Shown here piece after piece: positions 1-9,245 of a stretch of DNA of 64,000 nt; the first letter of the stretch is position 1, and the number at the start of each line of letters is the position of its first letter. Location of the stretch: contig JAFGCU010000037.1 in assembly GCA_016932475.1 (NCBI GenBank), forward strand, positions 28,782-92,781, given 5' to 3'. A model generated the notes under the pieces. The model ran no database searches. It worked only from the letters and a program-made list of their open reading frames with translations, and had not been told where the DNA came from. Both the position numbers and the translations under genes were made by a program. Source of the stretch: Anaerolineales bacterium. GTDB lineage: Bacteria; Chloroflexota; Anaerolineae; Anaerolineales; RBG-16-64-43.

Positions 1-1103
1 ATAATCGATTTCAGGAGTGAGACATCCAGCAGCCGCAGGGTCAGCGAGCCGCTCTCCCCCTCCACCAGGCGGGTGGCGCGTTTTTCGTCGATCTCCAGGA
101 GATAATAGGTGTTGACGCCCGTGATGGCGACTCCGAACTTGTGATCCCGCGGATCGGCGTTGCGCAGTTCGCGCAGCCACATTTCGCGGGCTTCCCGCTC
201 GTCGTCCTCGCCAAAGGAATAGATGCGCACCAGGAACCCCAACTGAACGGCGTCGCGGATGGTTTGTTCGCTGACCGGGGGCAGCCCCGTCAGCAGGCGG
301 TGGGTCCCGATCGTCGTCAGCCCCTCCTGGTTGGCGGAGACCAGGTACATCATGATGAATTCCCAGGGCGCGTCCGGGCCGGCCTTGGGGTGCAGTTTGC
401 GCATCTCGTCGCGGATGGTCAGCATCGTCTGGTAGCGGTGGTGCCCGTCCGCGATGTAAATCCGGCGGCTGGATACCGCGCGCGAGACCGCCTCGCACTG
501 TCCGGGATTAACCAGCCGCCACAGCCGGTGGCGGAAGCGGGTGGTCTTTTCGGTGTGGTCGATCACCTGAATGTCGTGGTCGCAGGTGGCGAGGATCCCG
601 TCGACCGTGTTGTGCGGATCCGGGTAAATGCTCCAGATGTATTCGAACTGGGTGTGGGTGGTGCGGGTCAGCCGGATGCGGTCTTCCAGCGGTTCGCGGA
701 TGATATTTTCATGGGGCAGGATCCGTCCGCTCTCGTAATCCTGGAGGCGGACCAGGCCGATGAAACCGGCCACATGCCGGGGCGGCAGGCCTTCCACCTG
801 AAAATCCTGCTCGTAAACCCAGAACGACGGCCGCCGGTAGGAAACGATCGTCTGTTCCCTGCGCCAGGCTTCCAGCAGATCCCGGCTGCGGGTGTAGCGG
901 TTGTTGGATTCGGAATCCCCCGCCTCGATTTTATTGAGGATCAGACGGACGACGTTGTACGGATGCTGCTGGTAATACTCGTTTTGTTCCGAGGGGCTGA
1001 TGACATCGTAGGGACGGGAGAGGCACAAGCCGATGTTCTCGACCTTTTCGGGATTGTAATGCTCCGCTCGAAACGGTCTGACCTCGTTGATGGCTTCCGA
1101 CAT
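1..1103 (-). CDS. DUF1015 family protein (3' end outside window)
   Basis: About 367 codons are visible, starting from an ATG at 1103 that follows a GGAGGAG ribosome site; the gene runs off the left edge, so its C-terminus is not seen. The protein begins MSEAINEVRPFRAEHYN and carries the DUF1015 hallmark IADGHHRYQT near residue 215, plus RPYDVISPSE and LPHENI segments typical of the family. DUF1015 proteins are about 400-430 residues and have no firmly established biochemical role known to me. It lies 190 bp downstream of aroQ on the same strand. A perfect TATAAT upstream suggests it may also have its own promoter. Family assignment is secure; function is unknown. Confidence 0.85.
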   Translation of the reverse strand, partial: MSEAINEVRPFRAEHYNPEKVENIGLCLSRPYDVISPSEQNEYYQQHPYNVVRLILNKIEAGDSESNNRYTRSRDLLEAWRREQTIVSYRRPSFWVYEQDFQVEGLPPRHVAGFIGLVRLQDYESGRILPHENIIREPLEDRIRLTRTTHTQFEYIWSIYPDPHNTVDGILATCDHDIQVIDHTEKTTRFRHRLWRLVNPGQCEAVSRAVSSRRIYIADGHHRYQTMLTIRDEMRKLHPKAGPDAPWEFIMMYLVSANQEGLTTIGTHRLLTGLPPVSEQTIRDAVQLGFLVRIYSFGEDDEREAREMWLRELRNADPRDHKFGVAITGVNTYYLLEIDEKRATRLVEGESGSLTLRLLDVSLLKSI

Positions 1104-1248
1104 TCCCTCTCCTCCGCGGTTCTCCGAACTCCCGTTGGCGGATCCTAAGCGGTCATGCGCGGATTTTTCGATCCGCGTAAATACCTTGTCCGCTTGTCAA
1201 AAAACAAAACGCCGGCTGATCGATGTCTTCACAAACGGGGTTTTGGAA

Positions 1249-1254
1249 ATTATA
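1249..1254 (-). promoter_or_regulatory. candidate -10 box upstream of the DUF1015 gene
   Basis: A perfect TATAAT reads on the minus strand in the aroQ-DUF1015 gap. The best upstream -35 is TTGTGA at 19 bp spacing, which is weak. It would give a leader of roughly 140 nt. Confidence 0.35.
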
Positions 1255-1293
1255 CCGCCGTTTGAGAGCAATATCACAATTCGCCCACCGGGA

Positions 1294-1743
1294 TTATCGG
1301 GCTTCCGTCCGCGAGTGAATATATTCCAGCAGCCCGTTCAGGGCCAGCTCGTAACTCTGCCGGCCGAAACCGCAGACCGACCCGATGCAAACCGGGGCGA
1401 TCACCGAACGGTGCCGGAATTCCTCGCGCGCGAAGACATTCGAGAGGTGAACTTCCACCGCCGGCAACCGGACGGCGCGGAGGGCATCGCGGATCGCCAG
1501 CGAGTAATGGGTATAGGCGCCCGGGTTGAGGATCAGCCCGCCGGCCCAGGTGCGCGCCTCGTGGATCGCATCGACGATCGCCCCTTCGCTGTTGGATTGC
1601 ATGGTTTGGATTTCAATTCCGCGTTCTTCCGCCAAACCGGCCAGCCGCTTGTCGATATCCGCCAGAGAAGTGCGTCCGTACACTTCGGGCTCGCGTTCGC
1701 CGAGCAGGTTTAAATTCGGCCCGTGGATCACCAGGATCTTCAT
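1294..1743 (-). CDS. aroQ: 3-dehydroquinate dehydratase, type II
   Basis: This enzyme dehydrates 3-dehydroquinate to 3-dehydroshikimate, the third step of the shikimate pathway, in the cytosol. The protein has 149 residues, normal for the dodecameric type II family. It opens with MKILVIHGPNLNLLG and keeps NPGAYTHYS with the catalytic His region, and EVHLSN. The start at 1743 is preferred over an upstream GTG at 1764 because GGGAGG sits 8 nt before this ATG. It is the last biosynthetic gene of the operon, 54 bp downstream of aroKB. Confidence 0.95.
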   Translation of the reverse strand: MKILVIHGPNLNLLGEREPEVYGRTSLADIDKRLAGLAEERGIEIQTMQSNSEGAIVDAIHEARTWAGGLILNPGAYTHYSLAIRDALRAVRLPAVEVHLSNVFAREEFRHRSVIAPVCIGSVCGFGRQSYELALNGLLEYIHSRTEAR

Positions 1744-1797
1744 CAAAATGCCCTCCCTCTTCACCCATCCGCCGCCCGCCCTCTGCCGGACCGCAGT

Positions 1798-3363
1798 TCA
1801 TCCCTGGCAGCCGATCGACAGGAGCGCCCGGCGCACATCCTCATCCGCCACGTCCAGCCCCACCCGGACTTTCCCCGCCGCGACCGGAAGCGCCCACTTC
1901 ACCCGTCCGCCGCGCCGCTTTTTATCGGATTGCACAAAGGAAAGGATCTTTTCCACCGGCGCGGCGTGCCGGATCGGCAGGCCGTAGGCGGTCAGGATCC
2001 CGGTCAGGCGCTCGCACAGGTTCGTTTCCGCCACGCCGATTTTTTCAGCCAGCGTGGATTCCGCGACCATGCCGAGCGCCACCGCTTCGCCATGCGGAAT
2101 CTGGAAATTCGAATTGGATTCGATCCCATGGCCGAGCGTATGCCCGAAGTTCAACGCTTCCCGCGGGCCCCGGCGTTCGAACGGATCCTCCTCGACCACG
2201 CGGATTTTCACCCGCGCCGCGCGCCGGACGATCCAATCCAGTCCGTCGGCGTTCACCTGGCCCGCCAGGCCCTCGATCTTCCCGAGCAGTTTGGAATCCC
2301 CAACGACAGCGGTTTTAATCGCCTCGGACATCCCCATTTTCATTTCCTGCGCCGGAAGTGTGGAAAGCGTATCCAGGTCCTCCACGACGAGCGCCGGTGG
2401 ATAAAAGGACCCGATCAGGTTTTTCCCCTGCGGCATGTCCACCGCGGTTTTTCCGCCGATCGCGGCATCCACCATCCCGAGCAGGCTGGTGGAAAGCGCA
2501 ACCCACGATACGCCGCGCAGGTAGGTGGCGGCCGCAAAACCGGCCATGTCGGTGACCACTCCGCCGCCGAGGGCAAGAATTGTCCCCCGGCGTTCCATCT
2601 TGAGGCGGTAGAGCTCCGAGTATATGGATTCGAGCGTGCGCAGATTTTTCCCCGATTCCCCGGCCGGGAAGACGATCGATTCGACCGGAGCGGGCGCCAG
2701 CGCGTCCCGCACCGTCTGCAGATAGAGCGGCGCCACGTTCGAATCGCTGACCACGACGAACGGCGATCCCAGCTTGCGCTCCTCCAATTCGAGCGCCAGC
2801 CGCGGAAGAATCCCGCGCCCGATCAGGACGTCGTATCCGGCCCCCATGGCATTGACGTGGTAAATGCCGGCCAACAGCTGCGCCTTGCGGACCACATCCT
2901 CGGGCGCGAGCGTTGTGGTATCCAGGTTCAACGGGAAGGAAGCATACAGCGCGGCGCGTTTGGCCAGCAGCGATTTAAGCCGCTCCAGCGGACCGGCTCC
3001 AACCAGGAGCGGACGGGCATTCAACTCATCGCCCATGCGCTGAAGGATAACCTCCGGTTCGCACATCAGGCAGACCACCGGCCCGTCCTTTTCCACCAGC
3101 GCGCGGTTTTCCGGGTCCACCAGTGTCCCCCCGCCCAGGGCGACGACCGTGCGGGTGGTTTTTCCCAGTGTTGCCAGCAGCGTTTTTTCCCGATTGCGAA
3201 AATCCGCCTCCCCCTTTTGCAGGAATATCTCCGCGATCGGCATGCCGGCTTCATTCTCGATTATCTTGTCGGTATCGAGGAAATGCCATCCCATCCGTTC
3301 GGCGAGGAGCATGCCGACGGTCGTCTTTCCGCATCCCGGTGGACCGTATATGAAAAAATTCAT
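1798..3363 (-). CDS. aroKB: shikimate kinase - 3-dehydroquinate synthase fusion
   Basis: A 521-residue fusion of two shikimate pathway enzymes. Residues 1 to about 165 are shikimate kinase: Walker A GPPGCGKTT at 7-15, the LDTDK shikimate site, FRNRE, and GGGTL near 80. Residues from about 172 to the end are NAD- and metal-dependent dehydroquinate synthase, with ALGGGVVTDMAGF, STSLLGMVDAAIGGK and the metal-ligand segment NFGHTLGHG. The fusion joins steps 2 and 5 of the pathway, so the activities are not consecutive. The start follows GAGG 6 nt upstream. It is separated from aroC by 333 bp, the longest gap inside the operon. Confidence 0.95.
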   Translation of the reverse strand: MNFFIYGPPGCGKTTVGMLLAERMGWHFLDTDKIIENEAGMPIAEIFLQKGEADFRNREKTLLATLGKTTRTVVALGGGTLVDPENRALVEKDGPVVCLMCEPEVILQRMGDELNARPLLVGAGPLERLKSLLAKRAALYASFPLNLDTTTLAPEDVVRKAQLLAGIYHVNAMGAGYDVLIGRGILPRLALELEERKLGSPFVVVSDSNVAPLYLQTVRDALAPAPVESIVFPAGESGKNLRTLESIYSELYRLKMERRGTILALGGGVVTDMAGFAAATYLRGVSWVALSTSLLGMVDAAIGGKTAVDMPQGKNLIGSFYPPALVVEDLDTLSTLPAQEMKMGMSEAIKTAVVGDSKLLGKIEGLAGQVNADGLDWIVRRAARVKIRVVEEDPFERRGPREALNFGHTLGHGIESNSNFQIPHGEAVALGMVAESTLAEKIGVAETNLCERLTGILTAYGLPIRHAAPVEKILSFVQSDKKRRGGRVKWALPVAAGKVRVGLDVADEDVRRALLSIGCQG

Positions 3364-3696
3364 CTCAATCCTCGGCGGCCGACCTCAACCCCTTCATACC
3401 ACAGGGCTTGCAAGACTTGCCATGGAAAGGGAGAGGACATCAGACCGTGCGGCGGATTGTATCCAAAAAACGGCATCCATGGAAGCACCCATTATCCCGG
3501 CCCTCCCTCCCATTCCGTCCCAACCTCTACTCCCCGTTCCTATACTTCCCGGGTTCCGGAACCGAAGAGAGAGAAGCCAAAGTCCGTGCGAGCGGGTTGG
3601 GACGGGGCATGCGCAGGGGGGAGGATGGAATGGAAACGCGCCCGGACTTTCCCGCTACGGGCGCGTCAGCAATTCCATGCCATCGGGCAAAAATCT
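3364..3696. other. 333-bp gap inside the aro operon
   Basis: No convincing gene on either strand. On the minus strand it holds a GC-rich hairpin just after aroC (3636-3666) and a TACAAT box (3456-3461) about 95 bp before aroKB, whose -35 is poor. This suggests partial termination and possible re-initiation for aroKB-aroQ. Confidence 0.4.
3636..3666 (-). terminator. possible intra-operon hairpin after aroC
   Basis: A perfect 9-bp stem (ACGCGCCCG with CGGGCGCGT) around a 13-nt loop, 31 nt after the aroC stop. The following TTCCATT tract is only weakly U-rich, so it may attenuate rather than stop transcription. Confidence 0.4.
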
Positions 3697-4881
3697 CTAC
3701 CAGAATATCTTCGGCTTCGGATCGAGTTGAAAATCACCCATTGCTCCGCGCGGAAGGCGGTCGAACCGCGCCCGGAGTTCGTCCATCGAATCCCCGCCGC
3801 ACTTTTCCAGCACCGCTCCGGCCAGGACAAAGCAGATCATCCCCTCGGCCACCACCGCGGCGCGCGGGACCGTGCAGAAATCGGAGCGTTCGTAACGGGT
3901 CTCGGTTTTTTCTCCGCTGGCGAGGTCGACCGATTCCTGCGGGGAAATGGTGGTGGCGATCGGCTTCATCGCCGCGCGCAGGATGACCGGCTGCCCGTTG
4001 GAGATCCCGGCTTCGATCCCGCCGGCATGGTTGGACGCGCGCGTCAGCACATCACCCTCCCGCCGGATGGCATCCTGCGCCTGTGTACCGGGAACGGCCG
4101 CTATCGCAAACCCATCGCCGATTTCCACGCCCTTCACGGCCGGGATGCCGAAGAGCGCGGCCCCCAGGCGCGACCCCAACCGCTGCTCCCAGGCCGCAAA
4201 TCCGCCCAGCCCCGGCGGCACGCCGACCGCCGCGACTTCAAAGACGCCGCCGACCGTATCCCCGGCTTTCATCGCCCGGTCGATCTCCATCTGCATTTTT
4301 TCCTGCGCGGAGGCGTCCGGACAGCGCAGCGGATTTTCCTCGGCGCGCTTCAACCGCTCCTCGAGCGCCATAGCCGAGAGGCCGGCCCTGATCGATCCGA
4401 TCTGCACGACGTAACTGCCGATGGAGATCCCGAGCGCGGCGAGCAGCTTGCGGCATACGGAACAGGCCGCCATGCGGGCGGCCGTTTCCCGCGCGCTGGC
4501 GCGCTCCAGCCCGGGCCGCAAATCGTCGAACCCGAATTTCATGGCGGCGGTAAGGTCGGCATGCCCGGGCCGCGGGATCGTCATGGAATCCACCGCGCGG
4601 CCTTTCCATTTGGCGTGATCGGCGTTTTCGATCAGCAGCGCGATCGGCGCGCCGGTCGTTTTGCCGTCCATCACCCCGGCCAGGATTCGCGCCCGGTCGT
4701 GTTCAAGCTTCATCCGGGGGCTGGCGCCGCGGTACGGCCCGCCGCCCAGCCAGCCGGTCTGCCTGCGGATCAGGTCCGCCTGCAGATCATCCGGCTGCAG
4801 CGGCAGCCCGGCCGGAATGCCCTCGAGGATCGCGGTCAGCGCCGGACCGTGGGATTCGCCCGCCGTCGTCAGATGGATCAT
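3697..4881 (-). CDS. aroC: chorismate synthase
   Basis: Converts EPSP to chorismate with reduced FMN, the last common step of the pathway. The protein has 394 residues. It opens MIHLTTAGESHGP, the classic first signature, and has the Arg-rich GASPRMKLEHDRARILAG segment, PRPGHADL near residue 108 and a RASARETAARMAA signature near 131. The start at 4881 is chosen because the ATG overlaps the aroE stop in an ATGA junction, which implies translational coupling; an upstream in-frame start would add 25 residues unlike the family. The gene ends in TAG after KIFW, showing that TAG is a normal stop here. Confidence 0.96.
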   Translation of the reverse strand: MIHLTTAGESHGPALTAILEGIPAGLPLQPDDLQADLIRRQTGWLGGGPYRGASPRMKLEHDRARILAGVMDGKTTGAPIALLIENADHAKWKGRAVDSMTIPRPGHADLTAAMKFGFDDLRPGLERASARETAARMAACSVCRKLLAALGISIGSYVVQIGSIRAGLSAMALEERLKRAEENPLRCPDASAQEKMQMEIDRAMKAGDTVGGVFEVAAVGVPPGLGGFAAWEQRLGSRLGAALFGIPAVKGVEIGDGFAIAAVPGTQAQDAIRREGDVLTRASNHAGGIEAGISNGQPVILRAAMKPIATTISPQESVDLASGEKTETRYERSDFCTVPRAAVVAEGMICFVLAGAVLEKCGGDSMDELRARFDRLPRGAMGDFQLDPKPKIFW

Positions 4882-5723
4882 GCCGCCTCGCTTCCTTCCA
4901 ACGCCGTCCGCGCCGCCTTCATCATTACCGCGCGCGGCACGCGGGCGCCGGTCCATAATTCAAACGCCAAAGCACCCTGCTCCACCAGCATCCCCAATCC
5001 GCTGGCGGTCTTCGCCCCGCGGGATCTGGCCTCCCGCAGAAAGCGGGTTTCCAGGGGATTATAAACAAGGTCGTAAACCGGAATCGATCCCGGCAGCGGG
5101 ATTTCCTCCGGCCACGGGGATACGTCCGTCTTCGGCCACATCCCGACCGGCGAGGTATTCACAATCAGCGCCGCGCCGTTCGCTATCGCGGCGAGGCGGG
5201 GGTCGTCCCAGCCGAGCACCTCCACCCGTCCGCGCCCGAGTTCGGCAGCCAGCGCGGCCGCCTGCTCGCGGATCACCGCCACCAGGCTGACCGTGCACCC
5301 GCTGCCCACCAGACCGAGCACCACGGCGCGCGCCGCGCCGCCTGATCCGATGACCAGCGCCGGTTTCCCGGCGGGATTCATCCCGTTCCGCTTCAGATCG
5401 GCGAGGAATCCCGGCATGTCGGTGTTGTGCCCGATCAGTTGCTCCCCCCTGCGGACAATCGTATTCACGGCTTTCAGTTCCGCAGCCGCGCCCTCAAGCC
5501 GGTCCAAATGGTCGATAACCTTTTCTTTATAGGGAACGGTGACATTCGCGCCGATCCAGTCCGGATCGGCCTTCAACGCGGATAATGTTTTTCCAAGATC
5601 CTCCGGATGTTCCACCGGCAGCAGCGAATACTTACCATGGATTCCAAGCTCCTGGAAAGCGGCATTGTGCATCGCCGGCGAAATGGAATGACGGATCGGC
5701 CAGCCGATGAGGACGGTTTTCAT
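4878..5723 (-). CDS. aroE: shikimate dehydrogenase
   Basis: NADPH-dependent reduction of 3-dehydroshikimate to shikimate. It has 281 residues, usual for AroE. Substrate-domain motifs are HSISPAMHN (residues 12-20), NVTVPYK with the catalytic Lys near 66, and GHNTDMPGF near 99. The nucleotide-binding domain has VIGSGGAARAV near 125, and the C-terminal GLGMLVEQGALAFELWTG is conserved. It overlaps both aroA upstream and aroC downstream by ATGA junctions, so aroA-aroE-aroC form a coupled block. Confidence 0.96.
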   Translation of the reverse strand: MKTVLIGWPIRHSISPAMHNAAFQELGIHGKYSLLPVEHPEDLGKTLSALKADPDWIGANVTVPYKEKVIDHLDRLEGAAAELKAVNTIVRRGEQLIGHNTDMPGFLADLKRNGMNPAGKPALVIGSGGAARAVVLGLVGSGCTVSLVAVIREQAAALAAELGRGRVEVLGWDDPRLAAIANGAALIVNTSPVGMWPKTDVSPWPEEIPLPGSIPVYDLVYNPLETRFLREARSRGAKTASGLGMLVEQGALAFELWTGARVPRAVMMKAARTALEGSEAA

Positions 5724-7060
5724 TCCAGCCGCGCTCCGAGCGAATTAAAAAGCCGCGCAAACCCGGGGAAGGATTCGGCGATGCACTCCGGCCCCTCGAC
5801 CGCCACTGCGTTTTGCGAAACCATCCCGGCCACGGCGAGCGACATCGCCAGGCGGTGATCGCCATGGCCGTCCGCGATCCCGCCGGGGAATTTCACCGGA
5901 CCCCGGATGGAGAATCCATCGGGGGATTCGGCAATATCGATTCCCAGTTTGCGGAGTTCGCCCGCCAGGACGGAAATGCGGTCGGATTCCTTGTGGCGCA
6001 GTTCGGCCGCGTGGCGGACTTCGGTTATCCCTTCGGCGCAGGCGGCGGCGACGGCCAGGACCGGGAATTCATCGATCATATCCACGACCTCGCCCCCTTC
6101 GACGACCGTTCCCTTCAACGGACGCGCGCGCACCCGCAGATCGCCGACCGGCTCGCCCGCGGATTCCGTTTGCGCTTCCGCGGTGATCTCAGCGCCCATC
6201 CGGCGCAGTACGGCCAGCAGCCCGGTTCGGCGCGGATTTAATCCGACACCCTGCACGAGGACATCCGACCCCGGGACGATCGCAGCCGCGGCAAGCAGGA
6301 ACGCCGCCGAGGAAAAATCTCCCGGAACCTTGAATGTCAGCGGCGGAAGCGGTTCCTGGAGTGGAAACACGCGCGCCCGGCACTGCCCGGCTTCCACGCG
6401 CACGCCCAGCCAGGAAAAAAGCCTTTCCGTATGGTCCCGCGAGGGCGACGGTTCTTCGACAAGTGTGGAGCCTGATGCGGATAGCCCCGCGAGTAAAACC
6501 GCGCTTTTCACCTGGGCCGAAGCCACCGGTGTCCGGTATTCGATTCCTTTTAAAGGGGATTGTCTCAGCGCGAGCGGGGCGCAGCCTGTGCCCTCAATTG
6601 ACCGGATCTCGGCGCCCATTTCGCATAGCGGTCCGATTACGCGGTTCATAGGCCGCTTTTGAAGCTGTTCCGATCCATCCAAAATGAATTCCGGACGGAT
6701 GGAATTGGAAATCCAACCCGGTTTTCCGGCCAGTGCGCCGCTTAACAACCGCATCGTCGTTGCCGAATTGCCGCAATTCAGCGGCTTTGCCTCCCCCGCC
6801 CCTTCTGCGGATGGGGATTGGAATCCCCTTCGGCCGGCGCCTTCGACAACCAGTGCCTCCCCTTCCCAACTCCACTCAATCCGGAGGCCGGTCAGCGCAT
6901 TAAGCATGACCTGGGTGACTCCGGCGCGCAGCATGCCGTCGATCCGGCTGCGGCCGGCCGCCATGGCGGCCATGAGCGCCGCGCGGTGCGATATGGATTT
7001 GTCCCCGGGCAGGCTTACGGCGCCCCGCAGAGGGGCGGCTGGTTGCGACCGAATGCTCAT
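5720..7060 (-). CDS. aroA: EPSP synthase, class II-like active site with Ala100
   Basis: Joins shikimate-3-phosphate and phosphoenolpyruvate to give EPSP. The protein has 446 residues and opens with the PGDKSISHRA substrate loop (Lys21). The PEP-binding loop reads CGNSATTMRLL (residues 96-106). In the glyphosate-sensitive E. coli enzyme the equivalent loop is GNAGTAMRP, so the key Gly96 is Ala100 here and Pro101 is Leu. RHKESDRI and GDHRLAM are present near the C-terminus. ATGA overlaps join it to tyrA upstream and aroE downstream. Confidence 0.96.
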   Translation of the reverse strand: MSIRSQPAAPLRGAVSLPGDKSISHRAALMAAMAAGRSRIDGMLRAGVTQVMLNALTGLRIEWSWEGEALVVEGAGRRGFQSPSAEGAGEAKPLNCGNSATTMRLLSGALAGKPGWISNSIRPEFILDGSEQLQKRPMNRVIGPLCEMGAEIRSIEGTGCAPLALRQSPLKGIEYRTPVASAQVKSAVLLAGLSASGSTLVEEPSPSRDHTERLFSWLGVRVEAGQCRARVFPLQEPLPPLTFKVPGDFSSAAFLLAAAAIVPGSDVLVQGVGLNPRRTGLLAVLRRMGAEITAEAQTESAGEPVGDLRVRARPLKGTVVEGGEVVDMIDEFPVLAVAAACAEGITEVRHAAELRHKESDRISVLAGELRKLGIDIAESPDGFSIRGPVKFPGGIADGHGDHRLAMSLAVAGMVSQNAVAVEGPECIAESFPGFARLFNSLGARLE

Positions 7061-7959
7061 TCTTTCCCCTTGGGCGAAGAGGGTTCCAGCAGCTCCTGCC
7101 GGGCCCGCCGGCCTTCCGCCAGCAGGACCTTCAAGCGCGCTTCATCGCCTTCGCGGACGCGCTGAGCCAGCGCTTCCAGCCGGTGAATGTATTCTTCCAG
7201 CGCCTGCAGGACATGATCGCGGTTGGTCAGGAGAATATCGGTCATCATCTCAAGGTTGGAGGCCGCCAGGCGCGAGGTGTCGCGGAAGCCCGGTCCGACC
7301 AGGGCGGAGGCCGAAGGCAGGCGGCGCGCGGTCTGGGCCAGTGCGACCGCGGCCAGATGCGGAAGATGGCTGGTCGAGGCGATCAGCGTATCGTGCTCGG
7401 CGGCGGTCAGTTCCAGAGGACGGGCACCGAGCACCTCCGCCAGTTGCCGTCCGAGCGCCAGGGCGCGCGGCGAGCTGCGCGGGATGGGCGTGAGGACAAA
7501 CGCGGCATTGCGGTATAGCGAAGCATCCGCATGGCGGATCCCCTGCACCTCTCGGCCGCAAATCGGGTGGCCGCCGAGCGGGTCGTACCCCTGCCCCAGG
7601 GCTTCCATCGCCTTCACGATGTCGCTCTTGGTCGAGCCGATATCGATCACCACCCGGGCAGCTCCCTGCGGCGGCCGGATTTCGGCAAGCTCCTTCAGGA
7701 CCGCCAGGATCGTCCGGACCGGCGCGGCGAGGATGATCAGATCGCATTTTTGCACCAGGTCCGGAAGATGGAGGGCCAGTTCGTCGACCGCATTGCGCTC
7801 AAGCGCCGCCGCATCCGCACCGGGATCGGAATCCAACCCGATCCGGCGGCGGCATTTTCCGGCCAGGCCGAGCGCGAGCGATCCGCCCATCAGCCCAAGG
7901 CCGACGACGCCGACGGTCAAGCTTCCTAATTCGTGCTGAGATTCATTTCCAGAGGGCAT
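7057..7959 (-). CDS. tyrA: prephenate (or arogenate) dehydrogenase
   Basis: Oxidative decarboxylation of prephenate to 4-hydroxyphenylpyruvate, the Tyr branch, using NAD(P). 300 residues. The Rossmann motif VVGLGLMGGSLA is at 18-29, VIDIGSTKSDIV near 108 and GGHPICGREVQG near 128 (catalytic His), and the STSHLPHL segment near 196 belongs to the helical dimer domain. No ACT domain follows, so feedback control by Tyr may lie elsewhere, for example in aroF or the leader attenuator. Whether it prefers prephenate or arogenate cannot be read from sequence alone. An ATGA overlap couples it to aroA. Confidence 0.93.
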   Translation of the reverse strand: MPSGNESQHELGSLTVGVVGLGLMGGSLALGLAGKCRRRIGLDSDPGADAAALERNAVDELALHLPDLVQKCDLIILAAPVRTILAVLKELAEIRPPQGAARVVIDIGSTKSDIVKAMEALGQGYDPLGGHPICGREVQGIRHADASLYRNAAFVLTPIPRSSPRALALGRQLAEVLGARPLELTAAEHDTLIASTSHLPHLAAVALAQTARRLPSASALVGPGFRDTSRLAASNLEMMTDILLTNRDHVLQALEEYIHRLEALAQRVREGDEARLKVLLAEGRRARQELLEPSSPKGKE

Positions 7960-7983
7960 ATTTGCAAATATTGCCTTTTTCCC

Positions 7984-8053
7984 ACTCCCTCATCCGGCCT
8001 TCGGCCACCTTCTCCCGGCATATGCTGGGAGAAGGACGGGATGAGGGGGAGGG
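7984..8053. repeat. REP-like inverted repeat between aroF and tyrA
   Basis: A near-perfect palindrome: CTCCCTCATCC at 7985-7995 faces GGATGAGGGGGAG at 8039-8052, and inside it CTTCTCCC faces GGGAGAAG around a short centre. Such elements between genes of one operon can stabilise the upstream mRNA or reduce read-through. It is the longest gap between pheA and aroC. Confidence 0.7.
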
Positions 8054-8139
8054 TTTGACCGGTTGCGGACTCGTGACGCAATATTCATTTTATCCGATTG
8101 CACTTCCGGTTCCCAGAAAACGTCCGCCTCGCGGCCCGC

Positions 8140-9150
8140 TTATTTCCGCCCGACGGCGGCGGCGACCCGCTTAATATTCACGACCGCCCCCGCGAATGCT
8201 TCCGGCCGCAGGCTCTGCGCGCCGTCGGAGAGGGCCTCATCCGGGTGCGGATGAACCTCGATGATCAACCCGTCCGCCCCGGCGGCGATCGCCGCGCGCG
8301 AGACCGACTCGATGTATTCGTTCTTGCCGGTCGAGTGACTCGGGTCGACGATCACCGGAAGATGGGAAAGCCGCTTGACGACCGGGATCGCGTTGATGTC
8401 GGTCGTGTTGCGGGTGGCCGTTTCGAACGTGCGGATTCCCCGTTCGCACAAGACAACGCGCGCGTTGCCGCTGGCCAGCAGGTACTCGGCCGCCATCAGC
8501 CATTCTTCGATCGTCGCGCTGATCCCGCGTTTGAGCAGCACCGGATGCCCGCTCCTGCCGACCTCCTGGAGCAGCGGGAAGTTCTGCATGTTGCGCGCGC
8601 CGATCTGGAGCATGTCCGCGTAGCGCGCCACGGTTTCCACCTGCTCCAGCGACATCACCTCGGTCACCACCGGCAGACCGGTCGCATCCCGGGCTTCGGC
8701 CAGGAGTTTCAATCCCTCTTCGGCCATCCCCTGGAACGAGTACGGCGAGGAGCGCGGTTTATAGGCCCCTCCGCGGAGCATGTGCGCCCCCGCCGATTTG
8801 ACCGCCCTGGCCGTTTCGATGATCTGCTCGCGGCTTTCCACAGCGCACGGGCCGGCGATGAAGACGACCGCCTCCCCGCCGATGGCCACCGGGCCGACGC
8901 GGACGACCGTGCTATCCGGGCGCGCGTCGCGCGACGTCAGCTTGTACGGTTTGAGGATGCGAACCACCCGCTCCACGCCCGGCAGCAACTCCAGGTGCTC
9001 CCATTCGATCTGGCGCTCATCGCCCAACACGCCGATCACGGTGCGTTCCTCGCCGCGGGAGACGTTTACGCCGTACCCCATCTCCTTCACCCGGCGCACC
9101 GTTTCGTCGATCGCTTCATTGGCCGCATGATCCTGCATAACGATAACCAT
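8140..9150 (-). CDS. aroF: 3-deoxy-7-phosphoheptulonate synthase, type I-beta with N-terminal regulatory domain
   Basis: Condenses PEP and erythrose-4-phosphate to DAHP, the committed step of the shikimate pathway. 336 residues. The first 70 form a ferredoxin-like domain ([13 protein letters not shown] through [11 protein letters not shown]), as in Thermotoga-type DAHP synthases, where it mediates feedback inhibition by aromatic amino acids. The barrel shows [35 protein letters not shown] and DPSHSTG. The start at 9150 is set by AAGGAGA 8 nt upstream. It lies 95 bp after pheA and so behind the Phe/Tyr attenuator. Confidence 0.95.
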   Translation of the reverse strand: MVIVMQDHAANEAIDETVRRVKEMGYGVNVSRGEERTVIGVLGDERQIEWEHLELLPGVERVVRILKPYKLTSRDARPDSTVVRVGPVAIGGEAVVFIAGPCAVESREQIIETARAVKSAGAHMLRGGAYKPRSSPYSFQGMAEEGLKLLAEARDATGLPVVTEVMSLEQVETVARYADMLQIGARNMQNFPLLQEVGRSGHPVLLKRGISATIEEWLMAAEYLLASGNARVVLCERGIRTFETATRNTTDINAIPVVKRLSHLPVIVDPSHSTGKNEYIESVSRAAIAAGADGLIIEVHPHPDEALSDGAQSLRPEAFAGAVVNIKRVAAAVGRK

Positions 9151-9245
9151 GGTGTCTCTCCTTTTCCCAGCATGTATGGGCGCGGCATGCCGCGCCTCTT
9201 CCAGGCGGATTTCCGGCAACCGGCGCAGCGCGGCTCCGGTTGCGG

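Noticed and set aside
1723..5064. A 1113-codon open frame on the plus strand opposite aroKB, aroC and aroE.
   Set aside because: It is the mirror of high-GC coding DNA: Arg/Pro/His-rich text without domains, opposite three certain genes.
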